A DNA stretch of 64,000 nt from Gambelia wislizenii (GCA_030847615.1 JAUMIR010000015.1:9875501-9939500); one strand, 5' to 3'; shown: positions 11,776 through 22,749, counted from the first letter of the stretch. The notes: generated by a model from the sequence alone, not told the origin. Made by a program: numbers and translations.

Positions 11776-13234
11776 TATGTGAAGGAAAGGAGGAGGAATA
11801 GCATTGTATGTCATGGATAGTTACACCAGTGAAGGGATCCATGACATCAGTACTGGAAGCCAGGTGGAGAGCATCTGGATAAAAATTAAAGGGGAGGGAA
11901 ACAACAGGAATGTTATTGTGGGACTCTACTACAGACCCGCCAAGTCAGACGGAGGAATTGGATGATGCCTTTCTAGTACAGATGACCACACACGCAGAAA
12001 GGAGAGGTGTAGTAGTGATGGGTGACTTCAACTATCCTGATATTTGCTGGAAATCTAACTCAACCAAAACTTCAAGGTCTAGCAAATTCCTTATTTGCCT
12101 GGAAGACAATTTCATGGTCCAAAAGGTGGAAGAGGCAACAAGGGGGTCAGCTATTTTAGATCTGATCCTAACCAACAGAGATGACCTGGTTAATGTGGTG
12201 CAAGTGGTGGGATCCTGAGGTGAGAGTGATCATGTTCTCACGGAGTTTGTTATACAATGGAAAGGAGAAGTCAAGCATAGTCAGACATGCATTCTAGACT
12301 TTAGGAGAACTGGTTTCAATAAACTCAGGGAAATAATGGGAGTGATCCCATGGTCAGGAATACAAAAAGAGAAGGGACTACAAGATGGATGGGACTTTCT
12401 CAAAAGGGAGATACTGAAGGCACAATTTCAAACAGTACCATTGAGGAAGAAAAATGGGAGGTGTCTCAAGAAACCAGGATGGATGACTACAGAACTTTCA
12501 ATGGAGCTAAGTTTTAACGGAACATGTGTAGGAAATAGAAAAAGAGGGATATTACCAAACAAGAATTTAAACAGATAACGAACATATATAGGAGTACAGT
12601 CAGAAAAGCTAAATTGCAGAATGAGCTCAGGCTCGCTAGAGAGGTTAAGAACAATAAAAAGGGTTTTTTTGGGTATGTCTGCAGCAAGAGGAAGGAGAAG
12701 GAAATGGTAGGGACACTACATGGAGAAGAGGGCAAAATGCTAACAGGGGACAGAGAAAAGGCAGAATTACGCTACAACTTCTTTGCCTCAGTGTTTTCAG
12801 AAAAGGAAAAGGGTGATCAACCTGAGGATAATGGAACAGAGGAGAGAATAGGGGAAATCCAGCACAGAATTTTAAGTATAGAGGTACTAAAGGAAAACCT
12901 TGTTAAAGTAAATGAATGTAAATCTCCAGGACCAGATGAACTACATCCAAGGGTATTGTGAGAGCTGGCAACTGTAATCTCAGAGCCATTGGCAATAATC
13001 TTTGAGAACTTCTGGAGAATAGGAGTCCCAGCAGACTGGAAGAGGGTAAACATTGTGCCATCTTCAAAAAGGGGAAAAAAGATGATCCCAACAATTATCG
13101 TCCAGTTAGTCAATACCAGGGAAGATTCTGGAGCAGATCATTAAAGAGAGAGTCTCTGAACATTTAGAAGGCAATGCCATAATCACAAAAAGTCAACATG
13201 GGTTTCAGAGAAACAAGTCATGCCAGACAAATCT

Positions 13235-13283
<49 letters not shown>

Positions 13284-14484
13284 TGGGGGGGGGGATAAAA
13301 TTACCAGCTTGGTAGATGAAGGGAACGCTGTGGATATCGCATACCTTAATTTCAGTAAGGCCTTTGACAAGGTTCCCCATGACATTCTTGCAAACAAGCT
13401 TGTAAAATGTGGGATAGACAAGTTAACTGTTAAATGGATTTGTAATTGGTTGACTGGTCAAACCCAAAGGTTGCTCAGCAGTGGATGTTTTTTGTCTTGG
13501 AAAGATGTGACCAGTGGGGTGCCACAGGGTTTTGTCCTGGGCCCAGTGCTATTCAACATCTTTACCAATGACTTGGATGTGGGAATTAGAGGCATATCAC
13601 ATTAGCAGATGACACCAAATTAGAAGGAGTAGCTAATACCCCGAGGATAGGATCAAAATTAAAAAAAACCTGGATAGACTGGAGAGTTGGGCCAAAGCTA
13701 ACAAAATGAAATTCAATACGGAGAAATGTGAGGTACTGCACTTAGGGCGGGAAAACAAAATGCATAGATATAGGATGGGGGAGACCTGGCTGAATGAGAC
13801 TACATGCGAAAGGGATCTAAGAGTCCTAGTAGACCACAAGTTGAACATGAGTCAACAGTGTGATGCGGCAGTTAAAAAGGCCAATGTAAATTTGGGCCGT
13901 ATCAATTGAAGTATAGTGTCTAGATCAAGGGAAATAATAGTGTCACTCTATTCTGCCTTGGTCAGACCTCACCTAGAATACTGTGTCCAGTTCTGGGCAC
14001 CACAATAAAAAAAGGATATTGACAAATTGGAGCATGTGCAGAGGAGGGCAACTAAAATAGTGAAAGGTCTGGAAACGTTGCCTTATGAGGAGAGACTTAG
14101 AGAGCTGGGTATGTTTAGCCTGGAAAAAAAGATGGTTAAGGGGTGATAAGATAGCCCTGTTTAAGTATTTGAAGGGGTATCACATTGAGGATGGAGCAAG
14201 CTTGTTTTCTGCTGCTCAAGGGACTAGAACACGGAGCACTGGATGTAAGCTCCAGGAACAGAGATTCCACCTCAACATGAGGAGGAACTTTCTGACAGTA
14301 AGAGCTGTTCGGCAGTGGAACACACTCCCTCGGAGCATGGTGGTGTCTTCTTTCTTGGAGGTCTTTAAACAGAGGCTGGATTGCCATCTGTCGGGGATGC
14401 TTTGATTGTGTATTCCTGCGTGGCAGGGGGTTGGACTGGATAGCCCTCGTGGTCTCTTCCAGCTCTACAATTCTATGAATCTAT
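11776..14484 (+). mobile_element. CR1 LINE, 5'-truncated, endonuclease to 3' end
   Basis: CR1 is a non-LTR retrotransposon. The copy starts inside the ORF2 endonuclease (YYRP region about 11920, [10 protein letters not shown] about 12020). It runs through the linker and RT: SPGPDELHPRVL near 12925, [10 protein letters not shown] near 13350, [17 protein letters not shown] near 13510-13565. It ends with the C-terminal NTLPRS motif and a typical tail at 14428-14484. Stops and frameshifts are frequent, and the YADD region near 13600 is damaged. A (TC)n run sits inside the RT at 13228-13274. Inactive. Confidence 0.9.
13228..13274. repeat. (TC)n microsatellite followed by T and G runs
   Basis: A pure TC repeat, then T10 and G9-10. 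It lies inside CR1 RT sequence, so it arose after insertion. Confidence 0.9.
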
Positions 14485-15640
14485 ACTACTTTCCTTGGTC
14501 GGGACAGTATACTCCTGGTGATACAGCCCCCCCAAAAATTCTCCTAGTACTTGACCATCTGAAAGTGTTGTGCACATATTACTCCTCAGTGAAAAACATG
14601 TGTTTTTACCCTCTTGCCACTTTCAATTTTCTGCATGGAAGATCAATTTCCTGCAGAAAAATAATTCCTCCCCAATACCTGGGGTCATTTGAATTTGGGG
14701 AGAATACTGCCATAGGAGGGAGAAAAATGTGTTGAATATTAATCCTCATGTGTAAGGGATAATTAGTTGGAGATCTGATTCAGTTAGGGGAGAGTTATTT
14801 TGTATGGAAGACAATATATTTACAAAACACAAAAAATCTGATTTTTTTAAAAAAATGAAAAATTGAAAGATTGCTCATTAAATAAAACAAACCTTGCAAA
14901 AATACTTTTTTCTCTCTCTACTGAAGCTTATTAAAAACTATGGTATTATTAAGAACTATCCTTGAAAGAGGTGGTATGAAAAATCTTCCAGTCGCACCCA
15001 GAGAGGGTTTTTTTTTAATGTTTCATTCTGGCAATCACATATTTTACAGCGAGTCCTGAAACAAAATGAAAAGGAAGTGAGTGATAAACACTTTTAAAAT
15101 CATATAGTTTTGCCCAGTGGGAAGAAGAGTTTAAAGTGTTTTCTTCTTGCATGTCTGAATGAAATATGCATGGACTTTAATTCCTAAATACAGATGACTT
15201 ACACCCTAGCACTCTCCTAAAAGTTGTCTTCTTGCCTGAGTAGGATTTCTATTCACAACCACAGTGGAAATGGGAAATTCTAGAGGAATTGCCAAAGAGA
15301 TTACAGTTCCAAGCAGTGGAATTCACATGACCATGGCACACGCCATGACAAATCAGATCTTTTTGGAGTGACAGACATGGCCTTGAGTGAAAGCATACTT
15401 CTAAGCTGCTCTGGGCATCAAATTAGTTGTCTCTGTAATACTGAAACTGCCCTGTGGTCACAACTGGGGATCACACCATTATTAGGTGCAATCATGCATT
15501 TTGTGACATAGTGTCTTAATGAGCTCTATGATCCAAACCAGCATCCATGTGCAAAAACACAACACATTATCCAGATGAAGGCTGGACAATCTCCTTAGCT
15601 AATGAAGAGGTGAGCATCTTTCTGAGAATGCCTCCCTTCC
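14485..15640. other. Non-coding upstream of the cysteine-rich gene; relic duplicate at 14868-14985
   Basis: No gene is seen. Bases 14868-14985 resemble 19788-19880 (shared 'ctactgaagcttatt' and 'tccttgaaagaggtggtatga'), a trace of local duplication around the cysteine-rich gene. The part next to 15664 should hold its upstream control region. Confidence 0.45.
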
Positions 15641-15663
15641 TCTGGAAACAGGACATGAAGCTG

Positions 15664-15760
15664 TATAAAAGGTCCACCACCCAGTCCTCTCCATTCAGTC
15701 TGCAGCTTCCTAAACACACCAGTCTCCCCACCAGTGAACAAGGGAAGCTGTACTAAACTG
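15664..15760 (+). promoter_or_regulatory. TATA box and probable non-coding exon 1 of the cysteine-rich gene
   Basis: A perfect TATAAAAG lies at 15664-15671. Transcription would start near 15692. No GTAAGT follows. The likeliest donors are GTACCA at 15761 or GTGAAC at 15734, both weak, so the exon end is uncertain. The only suitable acceptor and coding exon on this strand is at 18143, about 2.4 kb away. A TATA-like TATATAAG also lies close to exon 2 near 18092, so an alternative promoter is possible. Confidence 0.5.
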
Positions 15761-15916
15761 GTACCAGATTTGTCATTAATCCAATTGCTCTACAGATTTT
15801 TGTATTTATGTTTAACTTACTTGAGAAGATTTATATATGCATCCTTTTGTTTTATTCAGCTTACATTTGCTGCCATCCTATAAGTATATACCAAGATTAC
15901 GAATTGTGCAGCCCAT

Positions 15917-16004
15917 TAGATGTTGTTGGATTGCAGCTCCCACCATTCATTCCCATTGGATCTAGTGGCTAAGGCTACTGGGATATGCAATCCAATAATA
16001 TCTT
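15917..16004. repeat. Short foldback repeat (TGTTGTTGGA...CAACAATATC type)
   Basis: One of several short elements built as an imperfect palindrome around 'ttggattgcagctccca'. Others are at 30331-30417, 40208-40292 and 58831-58927. They resemble a common interspersed palindromic repeat of sauropsid genomes. Confidence 0.55.
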
Positions 16005-16189
16005 GCTAGGAGGAAGTGTCATTGATCTCTTTGAGAGTTCTTTATCAGTAGAGATGTATCAGATTGTACTGCTAATCTGGTAAGCGCTAGATACTAGATA
16101 ACCGTTTCCTGTCCCCCTCCAAAATCTAACAAGAGATTTATCCACTTTCTGGAAGGAAAGTTTGTCTGCTTTCCTCAACCCCCCCTTTT

Positions 16190-17088
16190 TTTTTATTTCA
16201 ACTTTTTAACAATAACAAAAAACAAAGTAAATCAGTGATATAAAATTCAACAAATTGCAAGACCTATACCAGTTCAATATCAGCAGGTCCAAATATAAAG
16301 AGTATATATTCTTTTTATGAATAATTAAAATAGGTTAATCCAAAAGTTCAAGTTATACACAGGAGGCTCAAATGATGTGGTTTCAGATGTTTTGTATGTT
16401 GACCACCCTCCCAGCACTGCTTGCAACGTGCGGCAGGAAGGTGCTTTAATGACGACACAGGGACAAGCTGATGATTGGCCACAGCATTTCGCACTGTGGC
16501 TGGGAGGAGGCGGGGCAGAGCCTACCCTATTTAGGTCGCTGCCATCTCTATTTGTCCCTTTGACGCTCTTATCTGATAGGTAAGATAGGACTCTTTTGAT
16601 CCAAGAGGAAAGGAGATTTCCATTGCAAGTGTCCAATGTCTAGCAATTTCTAATTGCGCTGCTGTCAAATGAACTGAAATCAAATCTTGATATCTAAGGG
16701 ATGAATTGGGCCCTTTGAAGATGGAAAGGAAAAGGAGAGCCTTACAGTAATGTACCTTTTGATTTACCATATGTGACAAGAATTTTAAAATATTATTCCA
16801 TTTTTTTAACCTTATCACATTGCAGCCACATGTGGACCATAGTGCCTTTACTTTGACACACCTCCAACACTATGGGGAGACTGAGTGGATCATCTCAGAG
16901 AGTTTCACTGGGGTGAAATACCAATTATGTAACAAATTTATAGGAATGTTCCCTAATTGATGCAGATATGGATTTCAGTGGTGGTAGTTTCCACCTCTTT
17001 GCCCATTGCAGTTCAGAGATTTAGGGATTTAATTAATGTTCCCACAAGATTCCCAGCCCTGATTGCATGTCATAAGATAATTGTATAA
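16190..17088 (-). mobile_element. L1 LINE 3' fragment (ORF2 C-terminus)
   Basis: The minus-strand translation of 16530-17085 has L1 ORF2 C-terminal landmarks: a KRWKLPPL-type stretch, GTMVHMWLQC (the H-x-W-x-x-C pattern) and a late TAAQLEIARHW segment. It is broken by stops. Bases 16190-16530 may be 3' untranslated sequence, but 16365-16530 is not recognisably L1. Confidence 0.65.
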
Positions 17089-17109
17089 GTTTTTTTATAG
17101 ATTGCTGAG

Positions 17110-17714
17110 GTTCCGTCTATACGATTAAAAAAAATATCCATTTTGGGGGGTAAAAATACGAATACGCAGTTGTTCGTATGCATACTATCCGCCTACATGA
17201 TTTTACCCTAAACTCTGTATGACCCCCCTTCCCCAGCTGGCTGGAGTGATCAAGCCAAGCAGCAGCTTTAAATCTCCCACAGCTTTTTTAAAAAAATTAT
17301 TTAAAAAGGTGTCTGCTTTGTGGAAATTCAGTTTTCCCTATTTACAATGTAAAATAAAAATAAAAATATATAAAACTCACGGACTTACCGGACTCTCGCT
17401 TAGCTGGGAATTCAACATGGCGGGCGCTCCCAATTCTCCTCCTTGCTACCACCGCCCCATCTACTCGGCCAGCCAATCAGATTACACTGCCTGTTCGTAT
17501 GTGTGCGAACAGGGCGTACAGACAATCAGCCATTCGAATGGCTGTACAGATATTGTGCCGAGATTAGCTACTCCTTCTGAACGCTGAATCCACATAGTTT
17601 ACGGGGGATTTGCTAGCCCCCTTCTGAATGACACGTATGAATCTGAACAGCCATGTGTACAGATGAGCGATCTTTTGAACGGCGTTTGTATTTTTTTTAC
17701 TGTGTAGATGGGCC
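17110..17714. mobile_element. Candidate non-autonomous DNA transposon with TIRs and 5-bp flanking repeat
   Basis: The left end GTTCCGTCTATACGATT plus A-run, and the reverse complement of the right end (GGCCCATCTACACAGTA plus A-run), form imperfect terminal inverted repeats. CTGAG flanks both sides (17105-17109 and 17715-17719). There is no transposase; the open frame at 17219-17587 resembles nothing. Internal copies of 'ttcgtatg' and 'attcgaatg' are palindromic. The superfamily is undecided. Confidence 0.6.
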
Positions 17715-17719
17715 CTGAG

Positions 17720-18142
17720 CTTGGCATTTTGCATCACACATTGAGACCAGCCCCAGTCATTGCTGAGTGATTGGCTCTGTCTGTCATTTCATGGCACCAG
17801 GAACCTCTGGAGTACAGCAGGGCATTGTGGGAAGCATTCTTGTCTAAGGCAGCACTGCAGTCTACCAGAGGATTCACTTCACAAGAAGGTCCATCAAAAC
17901 TGAGTTAAATCAGCAACTATCAAGCCTTATGGTGATGTAAAAATGCACAAATATAATTGTTGTCCAAGGCCGCGAAGCCTATGAGGGCCCACTACTGGAG
18001 GACAGGTCCATCAGAGGATACTTTTTACAGGGCCCCATCCACTGGGAGTGGGCACAGCAGCTAACAAGGCCCTGGTGAACCTTCATATTGTGTATATAAG
18101 TGATAAAGAGCATAAAGGTAATTCTTCTTTCCTCTCTTGTAG
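17720..18142 (+). other. End of the intron before the cysteine-rich coding exon
   Basis: Non-coding. It ends in a pyrimidine-rich acceptor TTTCCTCTCTTGTAG at 18128-18142. TATATAAG occurs near 18092. Confidence 0.55.
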
Positions 18143-18163
18143 CCTTACTCTTCCTTCTCAACA

Positions 18164-18370
18164 ATGGGTTGTGGATGCTGTGGATCTTCGTCCAATGGCA
18201 GATCAATGATGATTTGCTGTATCCCTTGTGGCTGCAACTCCTACTGCTCCCCTTGCTGTTCCTCACAGAGCTGTTGCTCCCCTTGCTGCTGTTCCCCTTG
18301 CTGTAGCTCCCCCTGCATCTATTACCTCAGTAGTGGTGGTAACAATTCCTCCTGTTGTGGATGCAATTAA
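18164..18370 (+). CDS. Small cysteine-rich cornification-type protein (EDC/keratin-associated-like), 68 aa
   Basis: The predicted protein has 21 Cys in 68 residues (31%), with Ser, Gly and Pro making up much of the rest. It starts MGCGCC, carries CCSPCC-type repeats in residues 28-50, then a Gly/Ser/Asn stretch and a CCGCN end. No signal peptide or membrane segment is seen. The composition is that of cysteine-rich cornified-envelope or keratin-associated proteins, which are cross-linked by disulphides in dead epidermal cells; this role is inferred. Exon structure supports a real gene: acceptor at 18142, 21 nt of 5' UTR, ATG in context acaATGg, one uninterrupted coding exon, and AATAAA at 18524-18529. 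It may relate to the cysteine-rich EDC proteins of birds and reptiles, but low-complexity sequence makes orthology unsafe. Confidence 0.8.
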   Translation: MGCGCCGSSSNGRSMMICCIPCGCNSYCSPCCSSQSCCSPCCCSPCCSSPCIYYLSSGGNNSSCCGCN

Positions 18371-18523
18371 CTGAAGCCCTGGGAGTTAATTTCAGTGAGG
18401 AATGCCACTGATGTCTCATCAACCACAAGAAGTTCAGAACCATTTGCATCCCTTTCAAGACATGTCTGATGAGCGCCTTCTATCCTATTTGTTATTCATT
18501 AAGCCTGAAGCTTTGTTCCTTGC

Positions 18524-18529
18524 AATAAA
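18524..18529 (+). terminator. Polyadenylation signal of the cysteine-rich gene
   Basis: AATAAA lies 154 nt after the stop codon, followed by a T-rich region. Confidence 0.75.
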
Positions 18530-18540
18530 GTTGAACTTCA

Positions 18541-18722
18541 GTCTCTACTTTTCTTTACTTTCCTCACTTTGGAAAACTGATTCCAAATCCTGAGAAACAA
18601 AAAAGAGTCATGATGGATTGTGTTGGAAAATGGGCCTGGGTCTCTTCTTCCTGGGCTATGGAAATTCCCAGATTCCTCCTTTTTTTTTAATAATTTTAAA
18701 AAATGAAATAATAAATATTATG
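18541..18722. repeat. Relic tandem duplicate (copy 1) in the 3' flank of the cysteine-rich gene
   Basis: It matches 19665-19800 imperfectly ('tcatgatggattgtgt' versus 'gaatgatggattgtgt', and later 'ctatggaaattcc' versus 'ctaaggaaattct'). A CR1 now lies between the copies. Confidence 0.55.
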
Positions 18723-18767
18723 TTTTTGGTGTGAATTTTCTTAAAAGTCAGGCACTACAGTATGAAA

Positions 18768-19379
18768 GGGGGGCTGTATCAATAGAAGTATAGTGTCTAG
18801 ATCAAGGGAAGTAATAGTGCCACTCTATTCTGCCTTGGTCAGACCTCACTTAGAATACTGTGTCCAGTTCTGGGCACCACAATTCAGAAAGGATATTGAC
18901 AAATTGGAGTGTGTCCAGAGAAGGGCAACTAAAATGGTGAAAGGTCTGGAAACAATGCCTTATGAGGAGAGACTTAGGGAGCTGGGTATGTTTAGCCTGG
19001 AAAAAAGACGGTTTAGAGGCGATATGATAGCCCTGTTTAAGTATTTGAAGGGATGTCACGCTGAGGATGGAGCAGGCTTGTTTTCTGCTGCTCCAGAGAC
19101 TGGAACACGGAGCAATGGGTGCAAGCTCCAGGAACAGAGATTCCACCTCAACATGAGGAGGAACTTTTTGACAGTAAGAGCTGTTTGGCAGTGGAACACA
19201 CTCCCTCGGAGCGTGGTGGGGTCTCCTTCCTTGGAGGTCTTTAAACAGAGGCTGGATGGCCATCTGTCGGGGATGCTTTGATTGTGATTTCCTGAGTGGC
19301 AGGGGGGTTGGACTGGATGGCCCTCGTGGTCTCTTCCAACTCTGCAATTCTATGATTCTATGATTCTATGATTCTATGA
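18768..19379 (+). mobile_element. Young CR1 LINE 3' end
   Basis: A 5'-truncated CR1 holding the ORF2 C-terminus as one open frame (18793-19281) and a tail ending in about four ATTCTATG units. It is about 99% identical by eye to the copy at 31524-32005, so both come from a recently active source. Confidence 0.9.
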
Positions 19380-19561
19380 GATTGTAATTTACTTCTCTTC
19401 TCCATGGCTTTGCCCGATTCCCTGCTAAAGCCCTCTCAATCAGTTTTAAAGATGAAATATTCTACCAACCAGTTCCATGTAAATGTGTCATGTCACCATT
19501 TAGTTCTTGTTGCAGTTCTGGTTTGCCTTTTGCCAAATCCAACTTATTCTGACCCTCTCCT

Positions 19562-19660
19562 AGGGTTTTCTTAGCAAGAGTTCTTCACAGGAGGTTTGCT
19601 ATTCCGTTCTTCTAAGTCTGAGAGAGTGTGACTTGCCCAAAGCCATCCAGTAGGTTTTCC
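19562..19660. repeat. MIR/CORE-like old SINE or LINE tail
   Basis: 'gagagagtgtgacttgcccaaagccatccagtaggtttt' (19619-19657 region) resembles the deeply conserved MIR/L2-type core 'acttgcccaaggtcaccca'. An old, partial copy. Confidence 0.45.
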
Positions 19661-19664
19661 CAGT

Positions 19665-19880
19665 TTCCTCTTTTTGGAAACCTGACTGCAAGACATCCTG
19701 AGAAGCCAAAGAAGAATGATGGATTGTGTAGAAAACAATGGATGTGGTTCTTATTCTTTTCTTTCCAGGCTAAGGAAATTCTTAGATTGCTCCCTAAATA
19801 AAAGAAATCTTACAAAAATATTTTACTCTCTCCACTGAAGCTTATTAAAAAATATCCTTGAAAGAGGTGGTATGAGGCTC
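19665..19880. repeat. Relic duplicate (copy 2) of cysteine-rich gene flank
   Basis: The first part matches 18541-18722 and the second part (19788-19880) matches 14868-14985. Together they suggest that a gene unit was tandemly duplicated and the extra coding exon was lost. Confidence 0.5.
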
Positions 19881-20628
19881 ACACAGCCTTTTCTCCATTA
19901 ATGTGCTTCATCTGAGGTTAAAGCCCATTCAAAATCTTGTACCAGCCAACTCCATGTAGTTGTATTGAAGGAACATATAATTCTTTATGTTTCTCTCCAA
20001 TTTACTGCCCATTAATTTCATTGGGCTATGTCCAGCCTCTTGTGTCATCGGAAAGTAGAGAAGGACAGAATATTCACAGGGATCCCCATTTTATCATGTA
20101 GGTTATTCTTTGAAATGAAGAGAATCCTAGATGCAATGTAATTCTTCCCCACCGGGGTTTCATGCCAGCGTTAGTAGAAGCTCCATGCCAAATACTTCTG
20201 GAAGCGACCAGGACAAGGAGGTAAGTGACACACTTTTTTGTACCCTCCATGGGTTACTTGTTGTTGTTTTTTTTAAGTGTGTTTTTGTGCTTGGTTTGAG
20301 TTTTTTCTTTTTTGTTTTGAATTTCCAGCACAATCAGTGTCTTATGGGAAAGGTCAGGATTTCCATTTCATGAAGTGAATGCAGCTCCGTGAGAGATGCA
20401 TTCACTCTTGGGCTGCCGGTGTGTGGGAAAGAAGTGGCAAAGTTAGGTGTGTGAAACTTTTATTTTTATAGTGTTACAGGGATGGGAGTGGGGCAGGAGA
20501 GGAGATAGCAAGATGGGGATGCTATTTTTGCCTGTGTCTGATAATCTGTTAAGAATATTGGGTTGAGTCATTGATCCTCACATTCTAGATGGATGTATAA
20601 CAAGTCTGTGAGCAAACAAACAAACAAA
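19881..20628. other. Non-coding, nothing recognised
   Basis: No gene. A GGTAAGTGA splice-donor-like site at 20219 has no TATA box upstream, so I do not call an exon. Confidence 0.4.
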
Positions 20629-20723
20629 ATGCTTTGATTGTGATTTCCTGCGTGGCAGGGGGGTTGGACTGGATGGCCCTCGTGGTCTCTTCCAACTCTG
20701 CAATTCTATGATTCTATGATTCT
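20629..20723 (+). mobile_element. CR1 extreme 3' tail
   Basis: A 95-bp fragment with only the CR1 tail and ATTCTATG repeats, preceded by a (CAAA)n run. Confidence 0.85.
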
Positions 20724-21587
20724 AAAAAACTACAAAAGAAGATTGGAAAGAACAGTGGAATTTAGATGTACCTACAAACTCCAGTCCATCAACAGTGCAT
20801 TGAACAGAGACAATGGTGTCCTAGCACATGACACATATTATAACCCTAGTTAACATCCCTATGGTTATCTACTCACCTTGCCTTTAGACAATATCTTTCT
20901 TCCTGCCTTTGTTCCCCCATACAAGTATCTGATGAAGTAGATTTAAGATTAAGAAAGCTTAGGCTACTAAATTCTATAAGATCCCTTTGCATACCAACAG
21001 GGACATTGTAATCCACCAGGTTTTATATTTCCAAAATGTTCTGGCAGTTTTGTGTTGGAAACCTGTCTAAAAATAGGTTTCAGAATGGGGGAGGAGTGTT
21101 TTCAAGAGTGAAAATGTGCTTTCAAATATCTAGTTGTTTCAAGTCAGCTACAGGGAGCATAAGGCTCTCTTGTAGAAACAGCTTCACTCTGTACTAGTTT
21201 GTTTGCTGGCATAGTTGAAAGCACAGTTTATGTTCTCTGAAGGCCTATAAGACTTTGATCCAGACTGTCTGAAAGATGTCCCTATATGAACCTACCTGTA
21301 TCTAAAAAAACCTTGTAGGGGGCTTTCTCTCAGTCCAGCAACAACGAAAGGAAGGCTGTCTGGTGACAAGATAGGACAGGGCCTCCCTGGTGGCTGCTCC
21401 CAGGCTGTAGAATTCCTTTTCACAGGAGCCTAGGATACACGTGCACACACACATACCCACACGGTGTTCCGTTCACCTGTAGGTAAAGACTTAGATTTAA
21501 GCTAGCTGGAACCAGTGTACCATACACCATTAAAAATCTCCCCCCAAAATGCCCAGGAGACCTCATGACAACCCTTTGAGGTAGGCT
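20724..21587. other. Non-coding, nothing recognised
   Basis: Only short featureless frames and a short CA-rich patch near 21440. Confidence 0.4.
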
Positions 21588-21599
21588 GGTGGGTTTAAC

Positions 21600-22092
21600 T
21601 CACCCACCCACCACTCGTTCTGCCCCCTGCTACCCCCCACGGCTCGTTCTTCCCCTTGCTCTTTCTGTCCCTCCTACCACACATTCTGCCCCTCCCTCAG
21701 TCACCTGCCCCTCCCCCAATCTTTCTGCCCCTCCCCCTACTGTTCTGCTCCTTTTTCCACACGTTCCGCCATTCCCCCACTCATCTGCCCCTCCCCCCAC
21801 TTGTTATGCCCCTCCCACCACACATTATGCCCCTCCCACCACTGTTCTGCTCTTCCCCCATTCATTCTGCCCATCCCCCTACTGTTCTGCCCCTTTCTCC
21901 ACTCATTCTGCCCCTCCCCCAATCATTCATCCCTTTCCCCCTCTCGTTCATCCCCTTCCCCCACTTTTCTGCCTCTCCCCCACATATTCTGCCCCTCCCA
22001 CACTTGTTCTGCCCCACCCTCCGTCATTCTGCCCCTCCCCGCACTCTTTCTGCCCCTCCCTCCAATCGTTCTGCATCTCCCACCCTACCCCC
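21600..22092. repeat. C-rich minisatellite (about 20-24 bp unit)
   Basis: Roughly twenty diverged copies of a TTCTGCCCCTCCCCCACTCA-like unit. The plus strand is almost wholly pyrimidine with few G. Open frames exist in all three plus frames and on the minus strand, which is what a repeat with few stop-like words gives; none is a gene. Confidence 0.9.
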
Positions 22093-22484
22093 TGCACTCC
22101 AGCACAAACCACATCCACCCCCATTTTACTGACTCTCCAGTTCCAGCAGCCATGTGTGAGATCTACATGGTCCTGCCCCCAGTGTGCTGATTGGTTGCCC
22201 AACAGACATGTGATTGGTTGGTCAGTTCCCTAAGCAGCCAATCAGCAAACTGGAAATGAGAACATGCCCAAGAGAATTATTTATATAGATAGTCATATCA
22301 TGATGAAATTGAATAATAGCATTGTAGAGTAGGAAGAGTCCTTTTCATGGCGGTATGTGTGTGATCCATTTTTTTTTTTACTTTGCTATCTTTTGAACTT
22401 ATTTTGTACTTTTAAAATAAATAGCATTTTCTTATGACAGCTTGTTTAGTTGTGTTTGAACTTCTTGGATGATGGCCTGAATTC

Positions 22485-22749
22485 AAAGCCCATCAACAAT
22501 GGCTCCTCATTATCGTGGAGAGAAATGACCAGTGGATTGCCACAGGGTTCTGTCCTGGGCTCAGTGCTAGTCAACATCTTTAACAATGACATGGATGAGG
22601 GAGTGGAGGACATGCTCTCTCAAGTTTTCAGATGACACTGTATTAGGAGGGGTAGCTAATACCCCAGAGTACAGGATCAGAATCCAAAATGACCCCCTTA
22701 ACAGATTAGAAAGCTAGGCCAAAACTAACAAAATGAATTTCAACATATC
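22485..22749 (+). mobile_element. CR1 reverse-transcriptase fragment
   Basis: Encodes an SGLPQGSVLGSVLVNIF-like RT motif (22530-22580) followed by frameshifted YADD-region sequence. Confidence 0.8.

Noticed and set aside
17219..17587. 122-codon frame inside the TIR element
   Set aside because: No transposase signature; its length is unremarkable for chance.
18100..18306. Leu-rich frame overlapping the cysteine-rich gene
   Set aside because: A shadow frame of the CTG/TGC-rich coding exon. The Cys-rich frame starts just after the acceptor and ends with normal 3' features.
20140..20225. Possible further exon 1 ending GGAG|GTAAGTGA
   Set aside because: A donor-like site only; no TATA box or similarity to the other exon 1 modules.
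21589..22233. 214-codon Pro/Ser-rich frame resembling a proline-rich cornification protein
   Set aside because: It is a minisatellite open in several frames with no splice acceptor, promoter or poly(A) signal. The composition comes from CCCCTCCC units.
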